A stretch of 64,000 bases of DNA from Paraburkholderia hiiakae (GCF_904848665.1 NZ_CAJHCQ010000025.1:61022-125021); one strand, 5' to 3'. Shown: positions 27,701-35,368, counted from the stretch's first letter. Notes: generated by a model from the letters alone, not told the origin. Program-made: numbers and translations.

Positions 27701-27747
27701 AGCGCCAACGTCCACCACCCGCCAGTTTTTCGTGTTATTCGTTGCAT
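21709..27747 (-). CDS. yfhM: Bacterial alpha-2-macroglobulin (YfhM-type)
   Basis: A 2,012-residue periplasmic protease trap, longer than E. coli YfhM (about 1,650). An N-terminal signal anchor (WWTLALALMLGLCMVWAW, about 11-28) is followed by MG-type beta domains, a bait-like region, and the thioester site Cys1526-Leu-Glu-Gln1529 in RYPYSCLEQQTSIAIG, so it is of the thioester-bearing kind. A C-terminal receptor-like domain ends the protein. No lipobox Cys is obvious at the anchor, so it is probably held by an uncleaved helix. The ATG at 27745-27747 has GAGG about 8 nt upstream. Thought to inhibit attacking proteases and work with PBP1C in envelope repair; that role is from family knowledge. 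Confidence 0.93.
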   Translation of the reverse strand: MQRITRKTGGWWTLALALMLGLCMVWAWRAYAARAVSVSPQGTVAQVRQVVVKFDEAIVTFGAPDAKDPVRLQCSNTAARAGQGRWIDGKTWAYDFAADLPPDVQCSVTLADGLKSQAGNAVTGARRFTFSTGGPFPVSVRPYGGEIEENQVFVLKLNGPATPASVREHVWCESGGLGNRIPVQPVDAPTRAALLKHFRLEKDSASVLTLACQQTLPSSAKMQLVYGKGVLGPNGTPNDVERRFDFTVRAPFTASMSCERENAKAPCTPLRPVRVDLSAPITRADAQKFRLQGPKGEVAPTFRADDKDNEVSSISFAAPLPDHATLTITAPAGLKDVSGRALANADLFPLHTATAPMPPLAKFPSSTFGIIERYAEPGTPPLVPVTLRNVEADLHVQGLNANEAKFAKLAVQSDSDMRRWMRLVDQFDNFGMSETSIDKLMPGLLARAKSPVMIPRTTGEGDDDAKARIIDVRSLSLLEGQPGVQTLTLPKADPKALRPFEVVGIPVPKPGFYVIELASPTLGTSLLGKPAPMYVRTTVLITNLGVHFKQGRENSLVWVTSLDKGEPVAGADVHVSDCNGETLATGKTDSHGLLTIDGPLSNRRDCGENSYSGLFVSARIDDPKTGPDMAFVQSDWNRGIESWRFNVPTDTSIQPTVRAHTVFDRTLLRAGETVSMKHFIRAQTMRGFAFPQHYPTRVTIRHAGSGQTWHLPLKWAADHTADSTFALPPEAKLGEYDVSLDDGDANAGTADEGNEEADNSADAIHMSYDSGSFRVEAFRLPVLKGTIAVQNEKTSPLVAATQAGVAVQIDYVSGGAASNLPVQVSALVKDTTPSFASTYSDFSFTPYVSASAADNTSEDEDSGPQEDNEVAKLVADKEPLTLDRNGAGTLVLKNLPSVDAPRRLALEATFADPNGEVQTISGAATLWPAAVVAGVKSGHWVSVGKTVPVTAIALDLQGKPHAGVKLEVRGVAKITTTSRKRMVGGFYAYDNHTETRDLGTLCSGTSDDHGLLTCDAKLKEAGNIQLVATARDGDGHASTATTSVWVTREDELWFGSENTDRIDVLPEKTSYEPGETARFQVRMPFRFATALVAVEREGIIETHVVQLDGRDPTVELKVSDTWGPNVYVSVLALRGRIHEVPWYSFFTWGWKAPLEWARAFWYEGRQYEAPTPLVDLSKPAFRYGLAQIRVGDAAHRLAVSVTPDAKRYAVRATSHVQLRVQLPGGQPVPAGTQIAVAAVDEALLELMPNRSWDLLDAMLQQRAYGVETATAQMEIVGRRHFGRKAVPAGGGGGHGATRELFDTLLYWNPRVTLDAKGAAQVDVPLNDSITRFRIVAIAASGVARFGTGSATIESTQDLQLISGLPPQVREGDTFRAQFTLRNTTPRAMKVLVTPNVAPLALAAQTVDLAPNSSREIAWTATVPDDLAEAERPALVWNVSAAEQGGAHAADAVKLAQQVSAAIPVTVQQATLAQVDGTLSIPVAPPANASVTHAGVVRGGIAVSLQPKLADGLPGVRRWFSRYPYSCLEQQTSIAIGLRDPARWQAELARMPVYLDRDGLANYFPPTDDSASHGSTALTAYLLTVSDEASKLDARFALPDALRSKMVEGLTRFVEGRIERNAWAPRRDLDLRKLAAIDALSRYGAANARQFGSIEIAPNQWPTSAVIDYAESLSRMRDVPDRTEKLAQLEQFLRSRLTWQGTQLTFSTAAEDDLWWLMTGTEVNAARLALAYADNPAWKDEMPRLVAGLLALQRNGAWSTTTANAYGSLAVERFSRVFERDPVTGATKIQLGDTSRVVDWNAASQAAAQAASSASGATAATRNAPARSTLLAWPKQNAAATLTLTQEGTGKPWATVESLAAVALRAPFAAGYRITKTITPVSAAVKGVYTRGDIVRVRLDIDAQTDMTWVVVNDPIPAGATILGSGLGRDSAVATQGEKQDENGPWPAFIERGFDGYRAYYEFLPKGKVSVEYTVRLNNVGAFGMPPTRVEALYAPATFGVAPNAPVVVKAAQ

Positions 27748-28140
27748 CGACCGGTCCTCGTTTGCGCGCACGCCGCGCGGCCATTGCCGTGCGGCGTGCG
27801 GTGAATGGTACAGGGCGCCGCGCGCTCGCGCGCCGGAGATGGCCGGCCACGCGCTCGCGCGGGGGGGCTCGCGCCGAACGTGAGCGCCCGCGCGCAGCAT
27901 GCCGCGACCTGGCAACCGGCGATATCGGAAACCGCTGAATTTGCGAACGCGCTAATGCGAAGGGAGGACCGCGGGGAATACGCTAGTGCGGCTTGCGAAC
28001 GCTAGCCGGTGAGAGATGGTGTGAAGACATGGCGACGGTGCGTAGTGAAGGCGCGCTGTGACGGCTCCCACGCCTCGCGGCTCGTCATGCAACGCGAGCG
28101 GCCGGTGGCCGCTCGCAATACATCGCACTATGTGATCGAA
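27748..28140. other. Intergenic region (393 bp) upstream of yfhM
   Basis: No gene is seen. It must contain the yfhM-pbpC promoter on the minus strand and the 3' end of the SDR transcript. A block of CGCGC-rich sequence (27780-27900) makes short open frames on both strands that have no family resemblance. Confidence 0.5.
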
Positions 28141-28929
28141 CTACGCGGCTTCGCGATACCGCGCCGCCGGCTGCGACTGGCCGAAGTTCGCGAACATTGC
28201 AGACCGGGCGGCTTCGTAATCGGCCCACTGCTGCGCGTCGTGCAGCGGCGGGATCGTCACCGCCTCGCGCCGGTCATAGCCCACGAGTGCCGCGTCGACG
28301 AGATCGTCCACTTCCATCACGGCCGGCAATGCGTTCACGTCCTTTCCGGAGCGCTCCCAGATTTCGGTGCGGGTGGCGCCGGGCACGACGGCCTGCACGT
28401 ACACGCCCTTCGCGCCGAGTTCCAGATTCAGCGACTGCGAAAAATACAGCACGAACGCCTTCGTCGCACCGTACACGCTCGAGCGGAATTCGGGCGCGAG
28501 TCCAATGACGGAGCCGATATTCACGATCGCCCCCTTGCCTTCACGCGCAAGACGCGGCGCGACCGCCGCCGCGAGGCGCGCAAGTGCCGTGACATTCAGA
28601 CCGATGAGGCCGCCCACTGCATCCGGGCCCTGCTCGACGAACGTGCCCGGCAGGCTCGCACCGGCGTTATTGATCAGCACGCCGATGCGTGAGTCTTCAG
28701 CGAGGCGCGACTCCAGCAGCGCAAGATCGGCATGCGAAGCCAGATCGGCGCGAACGATTTCCACATTCACGCCATCGCGCTCGCGCAGGCGCGCCGCGAG
28801 GTCTTCCATGCGGGCGCGATCGCGCGCCACCAGCACGAGGTCATGACCGCGCTTGGCAAAACGGTCGGCATACACGGCGCCGATGCCCGTGGATGCGCCA
28901 GTGATCAGGACAGCAGGTTTAGCAGACAT
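28141..28929 (-). CDS. Short-chain dehydrogenase/reductase (SDR)
   Basis: A 262-residue classical SDR. The NAD(P)-binding motif TGASTGIG is at about 10-17, the NNAG motif at about 87-90, and the catalytic Tyr-Lys pair in VYGATKAF, with the upstream Ser in NIGSVIG. The residues after beta-2 (ARDRARMEDL) suggest NADP preference. It resembles YqjQ/DltE-type oxidoreductases of unknown substrate. It is divergent from a TetR gene across 110 bp that contain two perfect palindromes, so it is very likely the main target of that regulator. The start ATG 28927-28929 has GGAG at 28938-28941, read on the minus strand. Confidence 0.9.
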   Translation of the reverse strand: MSAKPAVLITGASTGIGAVYADRFAKRGHDLVLVARDRARMEDLAARLRERDGVNVEIVRADLASHADLALLESRLAEDSRIGVLINNAGASLPGTFVEQGPDAVGGLIGLNVTALARLAAAVAPRLAREGKGAIVNIGSVIGLAPEFRSSVYGATKAFVLYFSQSLNLELGAKGVYVQAVVPGATRTEIWERSGKDVNALPAVMEVDDLVDAALVGYDRREAVTIPPLHDAQQWADYEAARSAMFANFGQSQPAARYREAA

Positions 28930-28954
28930 CGAAACTTCTCCTTATGAATTCCGT

Positions 28955-28976
28955 TTACATGATGAACGTCATGTAA
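28955..28976. promoter_or_regulatory. TetR operator candidate 1
   Basis: TTACATGA-N6-TCATGTAA is a perfect 8+8 inverted repeat, 26 bp upstream of the SDR start and in the SDR/tetR divergent region. The size and symmetry are typical of TetR dimer sites. Confidence 0.7.
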
Positions 28977-28983
28977 ATTGAAT

Positions 28984-28999
28984 CATGATGATCATCATG
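28984..28999. promoter_or_regulatory. TetR operator candidate 2
   Basis: CATGATGATCATCATG is a perfect uninterrupted 16-bp palindrome, 41 bp upstream of the tetR start. It shares the CATGA/TCATG half-sites of the first operator, so both may be bound by the same protein, one over each promoter. Confidence 0.65.
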
Positions 29000-29039
29000 T
29001 ATAATGTCAAGCATCGATCGAAGGAAACGGGAGAGAACA

Positions 29040-29597
29040 ATGAGGGTCAGTCGCGAACAGGTGGAGATGAACCGCCAGCAGATCCTGGAAGCCGCCGGCC
29101 GGCTCTTTCGCGAGCACGGCTACGATGCGGTGACCGTCGCGGACGTGATGAGCGCAGCCGGGCTCACGCACGGCGGGTTCTACGGCTATTTCAAGTCGAA
29201 AGACGAGTTGATCGCGCAAACGCTGACCCACGTCTTTGCACAGGGCGAAGGTGGCGATTCCGATCTGGCGCGCTATGCATCGCGCTACCTCTCTGCCGAG
29301 CATCGCGACAACGTGGCGGGCGGCTGTCCGACCGCGGCGCTCGCCGCTGAAACGGCGCGGCAAACACCCGAGGCGCGCGCCATCATGGCGGCCGGACTCG
29401 AGCGACAAATCGAACGCTTGAGTGCGGGCATGCATGGCGCAGGCGCCGCAGCGGCGCGTCAGGCGGCGATTGGCGGCTGGGCCGCGATGGTGGGTGCGGT
29501 CGTGCTTGCGCGGCTGTGCGACGATCCCGCGCTATCGAACGAGATCCTCACGTCCACACGCGCCTGGATTGGCGAGCGTGAAGCGCCACAAAACTGA
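29040..29597 (+). CDS. TetR/AcrR-family repressor, divergent from SDR
   Basis: A 185-residue TetR regulator. The N-terminal helix-turn-helix is complete (RQQILEAAGRLFREHGYDAV, VADVMSAAGLTHGGFYGYFKSKDEL). The C-terminal ligand domain has the composition seen in TetR proteins that control divergent oxidoreductases (the TetR_C_33-like group with GGCPTAALAAE). I use ATG 29040 because GGGAGAG lies 5 nt upstream; an in-frame ATG at 29004 would leave no leader next to the operator. By position it should repress itself and the SDR through the two palindromes, with an electrophile or quinone-like inducer as one possibility known from related systems. Confidence 0.9.
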   Translation: MRVSREQVEMNRQQILEAAGRLFREHGYDAVTVADVMSAAGLTHGGFYGYFKSKDELIAQTLTHVFAQGEGGDSDLARYASRYLSAEHRDNVAGGCPTAALAAETARQTPEARAIMAAGLERQIERLSAGMHGAGAAAARQAAIGGWAAMVGAVVLARLCDDPALSNEILTSTRAWIGEREAPQN

Positions 29598-29719
29598 GAG
29601 TGGCGGCTGAATGTGCTGTGTGAGCAGGCGGGAAATAAATCAGCCCGCGGTACGCTTTCGCGCCGTCGCGGGCTGATATTCACTGTGCGGCACGAATCGA
29701 CTTCGTACCGGCGTCAAAC

Positions 29720-30055
29720 TCAATGCGCGTTATACACCGGCGGCGAATAGCTGCTCACCGCGCCATCGGTACGCGAGCCGCTTTCCGAAGAGCCGCTCGT
29801 GGCCGGGCCGTAGCCGGTAGCCTGCGCAGCGGCACCGCCGTTTTGCGCGTTCACGCGTGCCTGGGCTCGTTGCAGATCGTCGGGATAATACAGATCGTTC
29901 ACCGAAGGACGATAACCCGCGGCTTCGAGTTGCACGAGTTCACCGCGCACCTGAGCACGCGTCACAGGACCATTACTGCCTTGCGACTGTGCGAATGAAA
30001 TGGCCGGCACTGCAAGCACGGCAGCGATCGCAATGGCCTTGATAAGTGTTCTCAT
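29720..30055 (-). CDS. DUF4148 periplasmic protein
   Basis: A 111-residue secreted protein. A Sec signal peptide covers about 1-22 (LIKAIAIAAVLAVPAISFAQS). The DUF4148 core follows: PVTRAQVRGELVQLEAAGYRPSV, then LYYPDDLQRAQARV. The C-terminal third is Gly/Ser/Ala-rich and probably disordered. DUF4148 proteins are small, abundant periplasmic proteins of unknown role and very common in Burkholderia and Paraburkholderia. The ATG at 30053-30055 has GGAGGT 5 nt upstream, a strong site. It stands alone, convergent with tetR. Confidence 0.9.
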   Translation of the reverse strand: MRTLIKAIAIAAVLAVPAISFAQSQGSNGPVTRAQVRGELVQLEAAGYRPSVNDLYYPDDLQRAQARVNAQNGGAAAQATGYGPATSGSSESGSRTDGAVSSYSPPVYNAH

Positions 30056-30309
30056 GACTAACCTCCAGTAACTTGATCGAATCGGCGCAGTTGCTTGTCT
30101 GCATCCGTTGAGTACAAGTCTAGGAACGTTAGCCTTGCGAATAAATGCCGCAAATGCGAATTTACTATTCTCGCAGAGCTGATAATCCGCTTTCATTGCT
30201 CGAAGTGCATAAGCTTCTATCCGGATGGAATATGGAGCATATGTGCAACGCACTGTTCCACTCTGATGCATGATAGGAGCTCTTCCGAGTCTTCGATGAG
30301 GGGGCAGCA

Positions 30310-31704
30310 ATGGCGACGTGGCAACCGGACCCGACCTTCTATCCGTCTGCGCGCCTGGCAGGCGGCGCCCCGCCGGAGACACTGGCGTACGTCGCCAGCT
30401 TCGACCCCACGAGCCGCGTGCCCGATTCGCTCGACGTGGTCGATCTGGACCCGCGCTCGCCGGAATTCGGGCGCATCGTGCACCGGCTGGCCATGCCCAA
30501 CGTCGGCGACGAGCTCCATCACTTTGGCTGGAATGCCTGCAGTTCGTGTCTGTGCCCCAACGCTCCACACGCGCATACCGAGCGCCGCTATCTCGTCGTG
30601 CCCGGGCTGCGCTCCTCGCGCATTCATATCGTCGACACGAAGCCCGACGCGCGCCGCCCCCATATCACGCGCGTGCACGAACCCGAGAGCGTTGCGCAGC
30701 GCGCGGGCTACACGCGCCCCCACACCGTGCATTGCGGGCCGGATGGCATTTATGTGACGTCGCTTGCGAACGCGCAGGGCGAAGCGCCCGGCGGCGTCTT
30801 CCTGATGGACCACGAGAGTTTCGACATTCTCGGCCAGTGGGAGATCGATCGCGGCCCGCAACAACTCGCCTACGACGGCTGGTGGCACCTGGGCTATGAC
30901 ACGCTCGTGACGAGCGAATGGGGCCTGCCCGCGACCTTCGAGAACGGCCTCGTGCCCGAAGTTTTGCTAGGCGGCCAGTATGGCCATCGCCTGCACTTCT
31001 GGGATCTGCACACGCGCCAGCACAAACAAGTGCTCGACTTCGGCGCGGAAAACCAGCTCGTGTTCGAGCTGCGCCCCGCGCACAACCCCACGCGGCCCTA
31101 TGGCTTCGTGAATTCCGTGATCAGCCTGAAGGATCTCTCGGCGTCGATCTGGCAGTGGTATCTCGACGGCGACCAGTGGGCCGCACGCAAGATCATCGAA
31201 ATTCCGGCTGAGCCAGCCGATCCCGAGCATCTGCCGCCCATGCTCAAGGGCTTTGCGGCCGTGCCGCCGCTCGTCACCGATATCGCGCTCTCGCTCGACG
31301 ACCGTTTCCTCTACGCGGCGTGCTGGGGCACGGGGGATTTGCGGCAGTACGATGTGTCGGACCCCGAGAATGCGCGCCTGACGGGTTGCGTGCGCATCGG
31401 CGGCATTGCGGCGGGCGCGGCGCATCCCTTTGCGCCCGCGCGCAAGCTGAACGGCGGCCCGCAAATGGTGGAAGTGAGCCGTGACGGCCGGCGCGTCTAT
31501 TTCAGCAACTCGCTTTATGGTGCGATCGACGCGCAGTTCTATCCCGAAGGCATCGATGGCTGGATGGTGAAACTCGACGCCGCGCCCGAAGGCGGCCTCG
31601 AGTTCGACGAGCGCTTCTTTGTCGAATGGCCGAAGTCGCACCGGCCGCACCAGATCCGGCTCGAAGGCGGCGATTGCTCATCTGATTCGTACTGCTACCC
31701 ATAA
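30310..31704 (+). CDS. SBP56-family protein (selenium-binding protein / methanethiol oxidase)
   Basis: A 464-residue member of the SBP56 family, whose bacterial members include the copper-dependent methanethiol oxidase MtoX (methanethiol to formaldehyde, hydrogen sulfide and hydrogen peroxide). Family landmarks are visible: HHFGWNACSSCLC (about 75-87), RPHTVHCGPDGIYVTSL, NSVISLKDLSASIW and the C-terminus WPKSHRPHQIRLEGGDCSSD, with His and Cys residues proposed to bind metal. No signal peptide is visible, whereas characterised MtoX is periplasmic, so the location and reaction are uncertain. The start follows GAGGGGG 5 nt upstream. It is 14 bp ahead of a small membrane protein gene, with which it forms an operon. 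Confidence 0.85.
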   Translation: MATWQPDPTFYPSARLAGGAPPETLAYVASFDPTSRVPDSLDVVDLDPRSPEFGRIVHRLAMPNVGDELHHFGWNACSSCLCPNAPHAHTERRYLVVPGLRSSRIHIVDTKPDARRPHITRVHEPESVAQRAGYTRPHTVHCGPDGIYVTSLANAQGEAPGGVFLMDHESFDILGQWEIDRGPQQLAYDGWWHLGYDTLVTSEWGLPATFENGLVPEVLLGGQYGHRLHFWDLHTRQHKQVLDFGAENQLVFELRPAHNPTRPYGFVNSVISLKDLSASIWQWYLDGDQWAARKIIEIPAEPADPEHLPPMLKGFAAVPPLVTDIALSLDDRFLYAACWGTGDLRQYDVSDPENARLTGCVRIGGIAAGAAHPFAPARKLNGGPQMVEVSRDGRRVYFSNSLYGAIDAQFYPEGIDGWMVKLDAAPEGGLEFDERFFVEWPKSHRPHQIRLEGGDCSSDSYCYP

Positions 31705-31718
31705 TCGCGGAGCATCGT

Positions 31719-32360
31719 ATGGAGGAAGTCTTCGGCGCGCACTGGGGCGCCTGGGCAGCCGTGGTGGGCAGCGGCGTCTTTCACGGCGTGAACCCGGCAA
31801 TGGGTTGGCTTTTCGCGACCGCCCTCGGCTTGCAGCGCGGAAGCCGTACGGCGTTGCTGTTCGCGTTGCCGCCCATTGCCCTCGGTCATGCCGCGTCCAT
31901 TCTGCTGTTCACGAGCTCCACGGCAGCGCTGGGCGCGCACCTGCCAGCCACCGCGCTGCATTGGGGGCTGGGTGCACTGCTGATCGCGTGGGCCGCCTGG
32001 CAGCACGCGTATGGGCACCGGCACCGCGTGCGCGTGGGGATGACTGTGGGCTTTGTCGGGCTTGCAGCGTGGTCCGCGTTGATGGCCACGTTGCACGGCG
32101 CGGGGCTCATGCTGATGCCCGCCATGCTGCCGCTGTGCGGTGGCGCAGGGGGCGCTGCGGGCCTTGCGAACCCGCTTGCGCTTTCGTTTGCGTTCACCGC
32201 ACTGCATACGATCACGACGCTCGCCACCACGGCGGCAATCGCGCTGCTCGCCTACGAGTATCTCGGCCTTGGCGTGCTGCGGCGCGGCTGGATCAATTTC
32301 GACTGGCTCTGGCGCGGGGCGCTCGTGGCGACAGGCACGTTGATGATCGCGACCGCGTGA
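31719..32360 (+). CDS. Polytopic membrane protein linked to SBP56
   Basis: A 213-residue inner-membrane protein with six or seven hydrophobic helices. I do not recognise a named family. A conserved-looking helix GVFHGVNPAMGW near the N-terminus carries a His in a small-residue setting, and further His residues lie at the helix ends (FALPPIALGHAAS, ALHWGLGAL, HAYGHRHRV, TLHGAGLML, FTALHTITTL). Evenly spaced intramembrane His residues suggest a metal-binding or metal-transport role, for example copper supply to the adjacent SBP56 protein. That is inference. GCGGAG lies 6 nt before the ATG. It converges with the SDR gene at 32370. Confidence 0.75.
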   Translation: MEEVFGAHWGAWAAVVGSGVFHGVNPAMGWLFATALGLQRGSRTALLFALPPIALGHAASILLFTSSTAALGAHLPATALHWGLGALLIAWAAWQHAYGHRHRVRVGMTVGFVGLAAWSALMATLHGAGLMLMPAMLPLCGGAGGAAGLANPLALSFAFTALHTITTLATTAAIALLAYEYLGLGVLRRGWINFDWLWRGALVATGTLMIATA

Positions 32361-32369
32361 GCCGCTGAG

Positions 32370-33230
32370 TCAGCTCCCTGCCGGATAATCGGTGCCAAGG
32401 CTCAACTCGCGCCACGCCTCGATATCGGCAAGCGCCGCGCGCAAGCGGTTCGCCACCGCATCCACGCCGAATGCGCCCAGCACGAGATGCCGCGGCGGCT
32501 TTTCTGCTTCCGCGATGTGTATCATCGCCTGCGCCGCGCGCACCGGATCGCCCGGCTGATGCCCGCTGCCCTCGGCCGTGCGCTTCATGCGCGCGCCCGC
32601 CGTTTCGGCATAGTCGTCGATATGGCTCGGCGTCTGCACGAGCGAGCGGCCTGCCCAGTCCGTGCGAAACGGCCCCGGCTCCACGCAGGTCACCTTGATG
32701 CCGAGCGGGCCGACTTCCGCCAGCAGCGAATCGGAAAATCCCTCCACGGCGTGTTTTGAGGCCGCGTAGTAGCCGGAACCCGGAAAACCCGCGAGCCCCG
32801 CCACCGACGTAATGTTGATGACATGTCCCTTGCGGCGCGCGCGCATGCCCGGCAGCACCGCGCGCGTGAGCGCGAACAGACCGAATGCGTTGGCGTCGAA
32901 CTGCGCGCGGATCTCGTGTTCCTCGCCCTCTTCGATCGAACTTTGATAGCCGTAGCCCGCGTTGTTGACGAGCACGTCGATCGCGCCGAACTGCTTTTGT
33001 GCAGCCGCGACGGCGGCGTCGATTTGCGTGGCATCGGTCACGTCGAGCGAGACGGGCAGCAGGCGATCGCTGGCCTCGGGCGCGAGATCGTCGAGCGACG
33101 CCTTGTTGCGCGCGCTTGCCACACAGCGCCAGCCACGCGCGAGCACGGCACGGGCAAGCTCGCGGCCAAAGCCGGTCGAACAGCCGGTCACGAACCAGAC
33201 CGGCGAAGTATTCTGGGAATCAACGGACAT
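32370..33230 (-). CDS. Short-chain dehydrogenase/reductase (SDR), retinol-dehydrogenase-like
   Basis: A 286-residue SDR with the cofactor motif TGCSTGFG (15-22), NNAG (89-92) and catalytic residues in NITSVAGLAGFPGSGYYAASKHAVEG. The TGCSTGFG form and the C-terminal segment VEPGPFRTDWAGRSLVQT mark a large group of bacterial oxidoreductases (DUF-like 'oxidoreductase/SDR NAD(P)-binding') of unknown substrate. The start ATG 33228-33230 has GGGAGG 7 nt upstream; the much longer open frame upstream is antisense to other genes. It is divergent from the nitroreductase gene across 258 bp. Confidence 0.9.
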   Translation of the reverse strand: MSVDSQNTSPVWFVTGCSTGFGRELARAVLARGWRCVASARNKASLDDLAPEASDRLLPVSLDVTDATQIDAAVAAAQKQFGAIDVLVNNAGYGYQSSIEEGEEHEIRAQFDANAFGLFALTRAVLPGMRARRKGHVINITSVAGLAGFPGSGYYAASKHAVEGFSDSLLAEVGPLGIKVTCVEPGPFRTDWAGRSLVQTPSHIDDYAETAGARMKRTAEGSGHQPGDPVRAAQAMIHIAEAEKPPRHLVLGAFGVDAVANRLRAALADIEAWRELSLGTDYPAGS

Positions 33231-33488
33231 GGGATAGCCTCCCGGAAGAAGGGGCAGACAAGGCTGCCGAAGACAGGGGGAAAGCAGAAGATGGCGCCGC
33301 CGCCCGGAGCGAACGCATGCGCAGGTTCCGATGATACCGGTCACGCACGAACTCTGCTGACGCGCCCGTGAACCTGTGCCGATGAACACCTGCGCCAATC
33401 GTCCGACCCATGTACCATACGGCGCTTGGCGCAGCGATCGATTTCCGCGCGCCTCGATACAACAGTCACCTGCCGGAGAAGAAACCCG

Positions 33489-34346
33489 ATGTCCACCGTC
33501 ACCACGCCCGCAAACCCCGCTGCCGAAATCGCCGATGCCATGCGCGCCCTCGAAGCGCGCTATGGCACGCCGTGGTCCGCGCCGCTGCCGGCCTGGAACG
33601 ATACGCTCGACACGCTGCTCGCGCATCGCTCGGTGCGCAATTACGCGGATCGTCCACTGCCTGAGGGCACGCTCGAAACGCTGATCGCAGCGGCGCAATC
33701 GGCTTCGACCTCGTCGAACCTGCAGACGTGGAGCGTCATTGCCATCGAGAACCCCGAGCGCCGCGCGCGCCTCGCCGAGCTTGCGGGCGGCCAGTCGCAT
33801 GTTCGCGCAGCGCCCCTCTTTCTCGTGTGGCTCGCGGACCTCTCGCGCCTCGAAGCGGCTGGCGCGCGCAGCGGGGCAAGCGTCGAAGGTCTGCACTATA
33901 TGGAGACGCTGGTCGTCGGCATGATCGACGCGGCGCTTGCCGCGCAAAACGCCGTGGTCGCGCTCGAATCGCTCGGCATGAGCGCCGTGTATATCGGCGG
34001 CATCCGCAATCAGCCTGAGCAGGTGGCCGCGGAACTGGGCCTGCCGCCGCGCGTGCTCCCCGTGTTCGGCCTGTGCGTGGGCTATCCCGACGAAACGCGC
34101 CCCGCGGATGTGAAACCGCGCTTGCCGCAAGAGGTCGTGCTCCACCGCGAACAATACGACGCGCCCTCGCAAGCGGCGGCGATTGCACAGTATGACGAAG
34201 TGATGGGCGGCTTCCAGACCGCCCAGGGATTGAGCGCAGCGGGCTGGACCGTGCGCTCGCTCGCGCGCTGGCGCAGCCGCGAGTCGCTGCACGGCCGCGA
34301 CCGCTTGCGCGACGCGCTGAGCGCGCTCGGCTTCGAGTTGCGCTGA
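33489..34346 (+). CDS. FMN-dependent nitroreductase family protein
   Basis: A 285-residue flavoprotein of the nitroreductase superfamily, close to NfrA/Frp-type NADPH:FMN oxidoreductases. The FMN-phosphate site HRSVRNYADRPLPEGTLE (about 38-55) and AAQSASTSSNLQTWSV (71-86) are clear, as are the central GMIDAALAAQNAVVALESLGM helix and the YIGGIRNQP loop. It probably reduces nitroaromatics, quinones or flavins in the cytoplasm. I use ATG 33489, which has GGAG 10 nt upstream, rather than an ATG at 33426 without a site. It is followed after 77 bp by the ketopantoate-reductase-like gene on the same strand. Confidence 0.9.
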   Translation: MSTVTTPANPAAEIADAMRALEARYGTPWSAPLPAWNDTLDTLLAHRSVRNYADRPLPEGTLETLIAAAQSASTSSNLQTWSVIAIENPERRARLAELAGGQSHVRAAPLFLVWLADLSRLEAAGARSGASVEGLHYMETLVVGMIDAALAAQNAVVALESLGMSAVYIGGIRNQPEQVAAELGLPPRVLPVFGLCVGYPDETRPADVKPRLPQEVVLHREQYDAPSQAAAIAQYDEVMGGFQTAQGLSAAGWTVRSLARWRSRESLHGRDRLRDALSALGFELR

Positions 34347-34423
34347 ACGCACCGGCACGCCGCTGAATCTCACAGGTAACGTTGCAGGCAACGAAAGCCG
34401 CACGCCACACAGGAGAAACGCAA

Positions 34424-35335
34424 ATGAAAGTCGCCGTCATGGGCGCAGGCGCAGTAGGCTGCTTTTTCGGCGGCATGCTCGCGCGCGCGGGACACGATGT
34501 GGTCTTGATCGGCCGGCCCCAGCACGTCGAGGCCATTACGCGCGACGGGCTGCGCCTCGAAGCGCAGCAGTTCGACGAGCGCATCGGTGCGCCACATCTC
34601 ACGGCCAGCACCGAAACCTCTGCCGTGGCGGGCGCGGACCTCGTGCTGTTCTGCGTGAAGTCGACCGACACCGAAGGCGCGGGTGCCGCGATCAAACCGT
34701 ATCTCGGCGCCGAGACTCTCGTGCTCACGCTGCAGAATGGCGCGGATAACGCGGAGCGCCTGCGCACCGTGATCGCGCAAGATGTGGCGGCCGCGGTGGT
34801 GTATGTCGCCACGGAGATGGCGGGGCCCGGCCACGTGCGCCATCACGGGCGCGGCGAGTTGGTGATCGAACCTTCACGCGCGAGCGAGGCCACCGCGCGC
34901 ACGCTCATCGACGCGGGCGTGCCCACGGAAATCTCGCCCAATGTGCGCGGCGCGCTTTGGGCGAAGCTGATCGTGAACTGCGCGTACAACGCGCTCTCGG
35001 CGATCACGCAATTGCCTTATGGGCGTCTCGTGAAAGGCTCGGGCGTGAGCGAGACGATGCACGACATCGTCGGCGAATGCGTGGCCGTCGCGCAGGCCGA
35101 CGGCGTGACGCTGCCGCCGGACATGGACAGCGCGGTGACACGCATCGCGCAGACCATGCCGGGCCAGTATTCGTCCACGGCGCAGGATCTCGCGCGCGGC
35201 AAACTCAGCGAGATCGATCACCTCAATGGCTACGTCGTGAAACGCGGCGCGGCGCTTGGCGTACCCACGCCTGCGAACCGCATGCTGCAAACGCTTGTAC
35301 GGCTCATCGAGGACAAGGCGCGCGCGGCGATCTAG
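34424..35335 (+). CDS. panE: 2-dehydropantoate 2-reductase family (PanE/ApbA-like)
   Basis: A 303-residue NADPH-dependent reductase that converts ketopantoate to pantoate, for pantothenate and CoA synthesis, or acts on a similar 2-oxo acid. The Rossmann motif GAGAVGCFFGGMLARAGHDV starts at residue 7. The catalytic Lys and Asn lie in ALWAKLIVNCAYNALSAI, and a second conserved Lys/Ser region in GQYSSTAQDLARGKLSEID. The start ATG 34424 has AGGAG 8 nt upstream. Burkholderiaceae usually carry several paralogues, so this copy need not be the biosynthetic PanE. It is convergent with the thioesterase gene. Confidence 0.82.
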   Translation: MKVAVMGAGAVGCFFGGMLARAGHDVVLIGRPQHVEAITRDGLRLEAQQFDERIGAPHLTASTETSAVAGADLVLFCVKSTDTEGAGAAIKPYLGAETLVLTLQNGADNAERLRTVIAQDVAAAVVYVATEMAGPGHVRHHGRGELVIEPSRASEATARTLIDAGVPTEISPNVRGALWAKLIVNCAYNALSAITQLPYGRLVKGSGVSETMHDIVGECVAVAQADGVTLPPDMDSAVTRIAQTMPGQYSSTAQDLARGKLSEIDHLNGYVVKRGAALGVPTPANRMLQTLVRLIEDKARAAI

Positions 35336-35368
35336 CTCGCGCGCCGGTCACGCGCCGGTCTCCATGCG

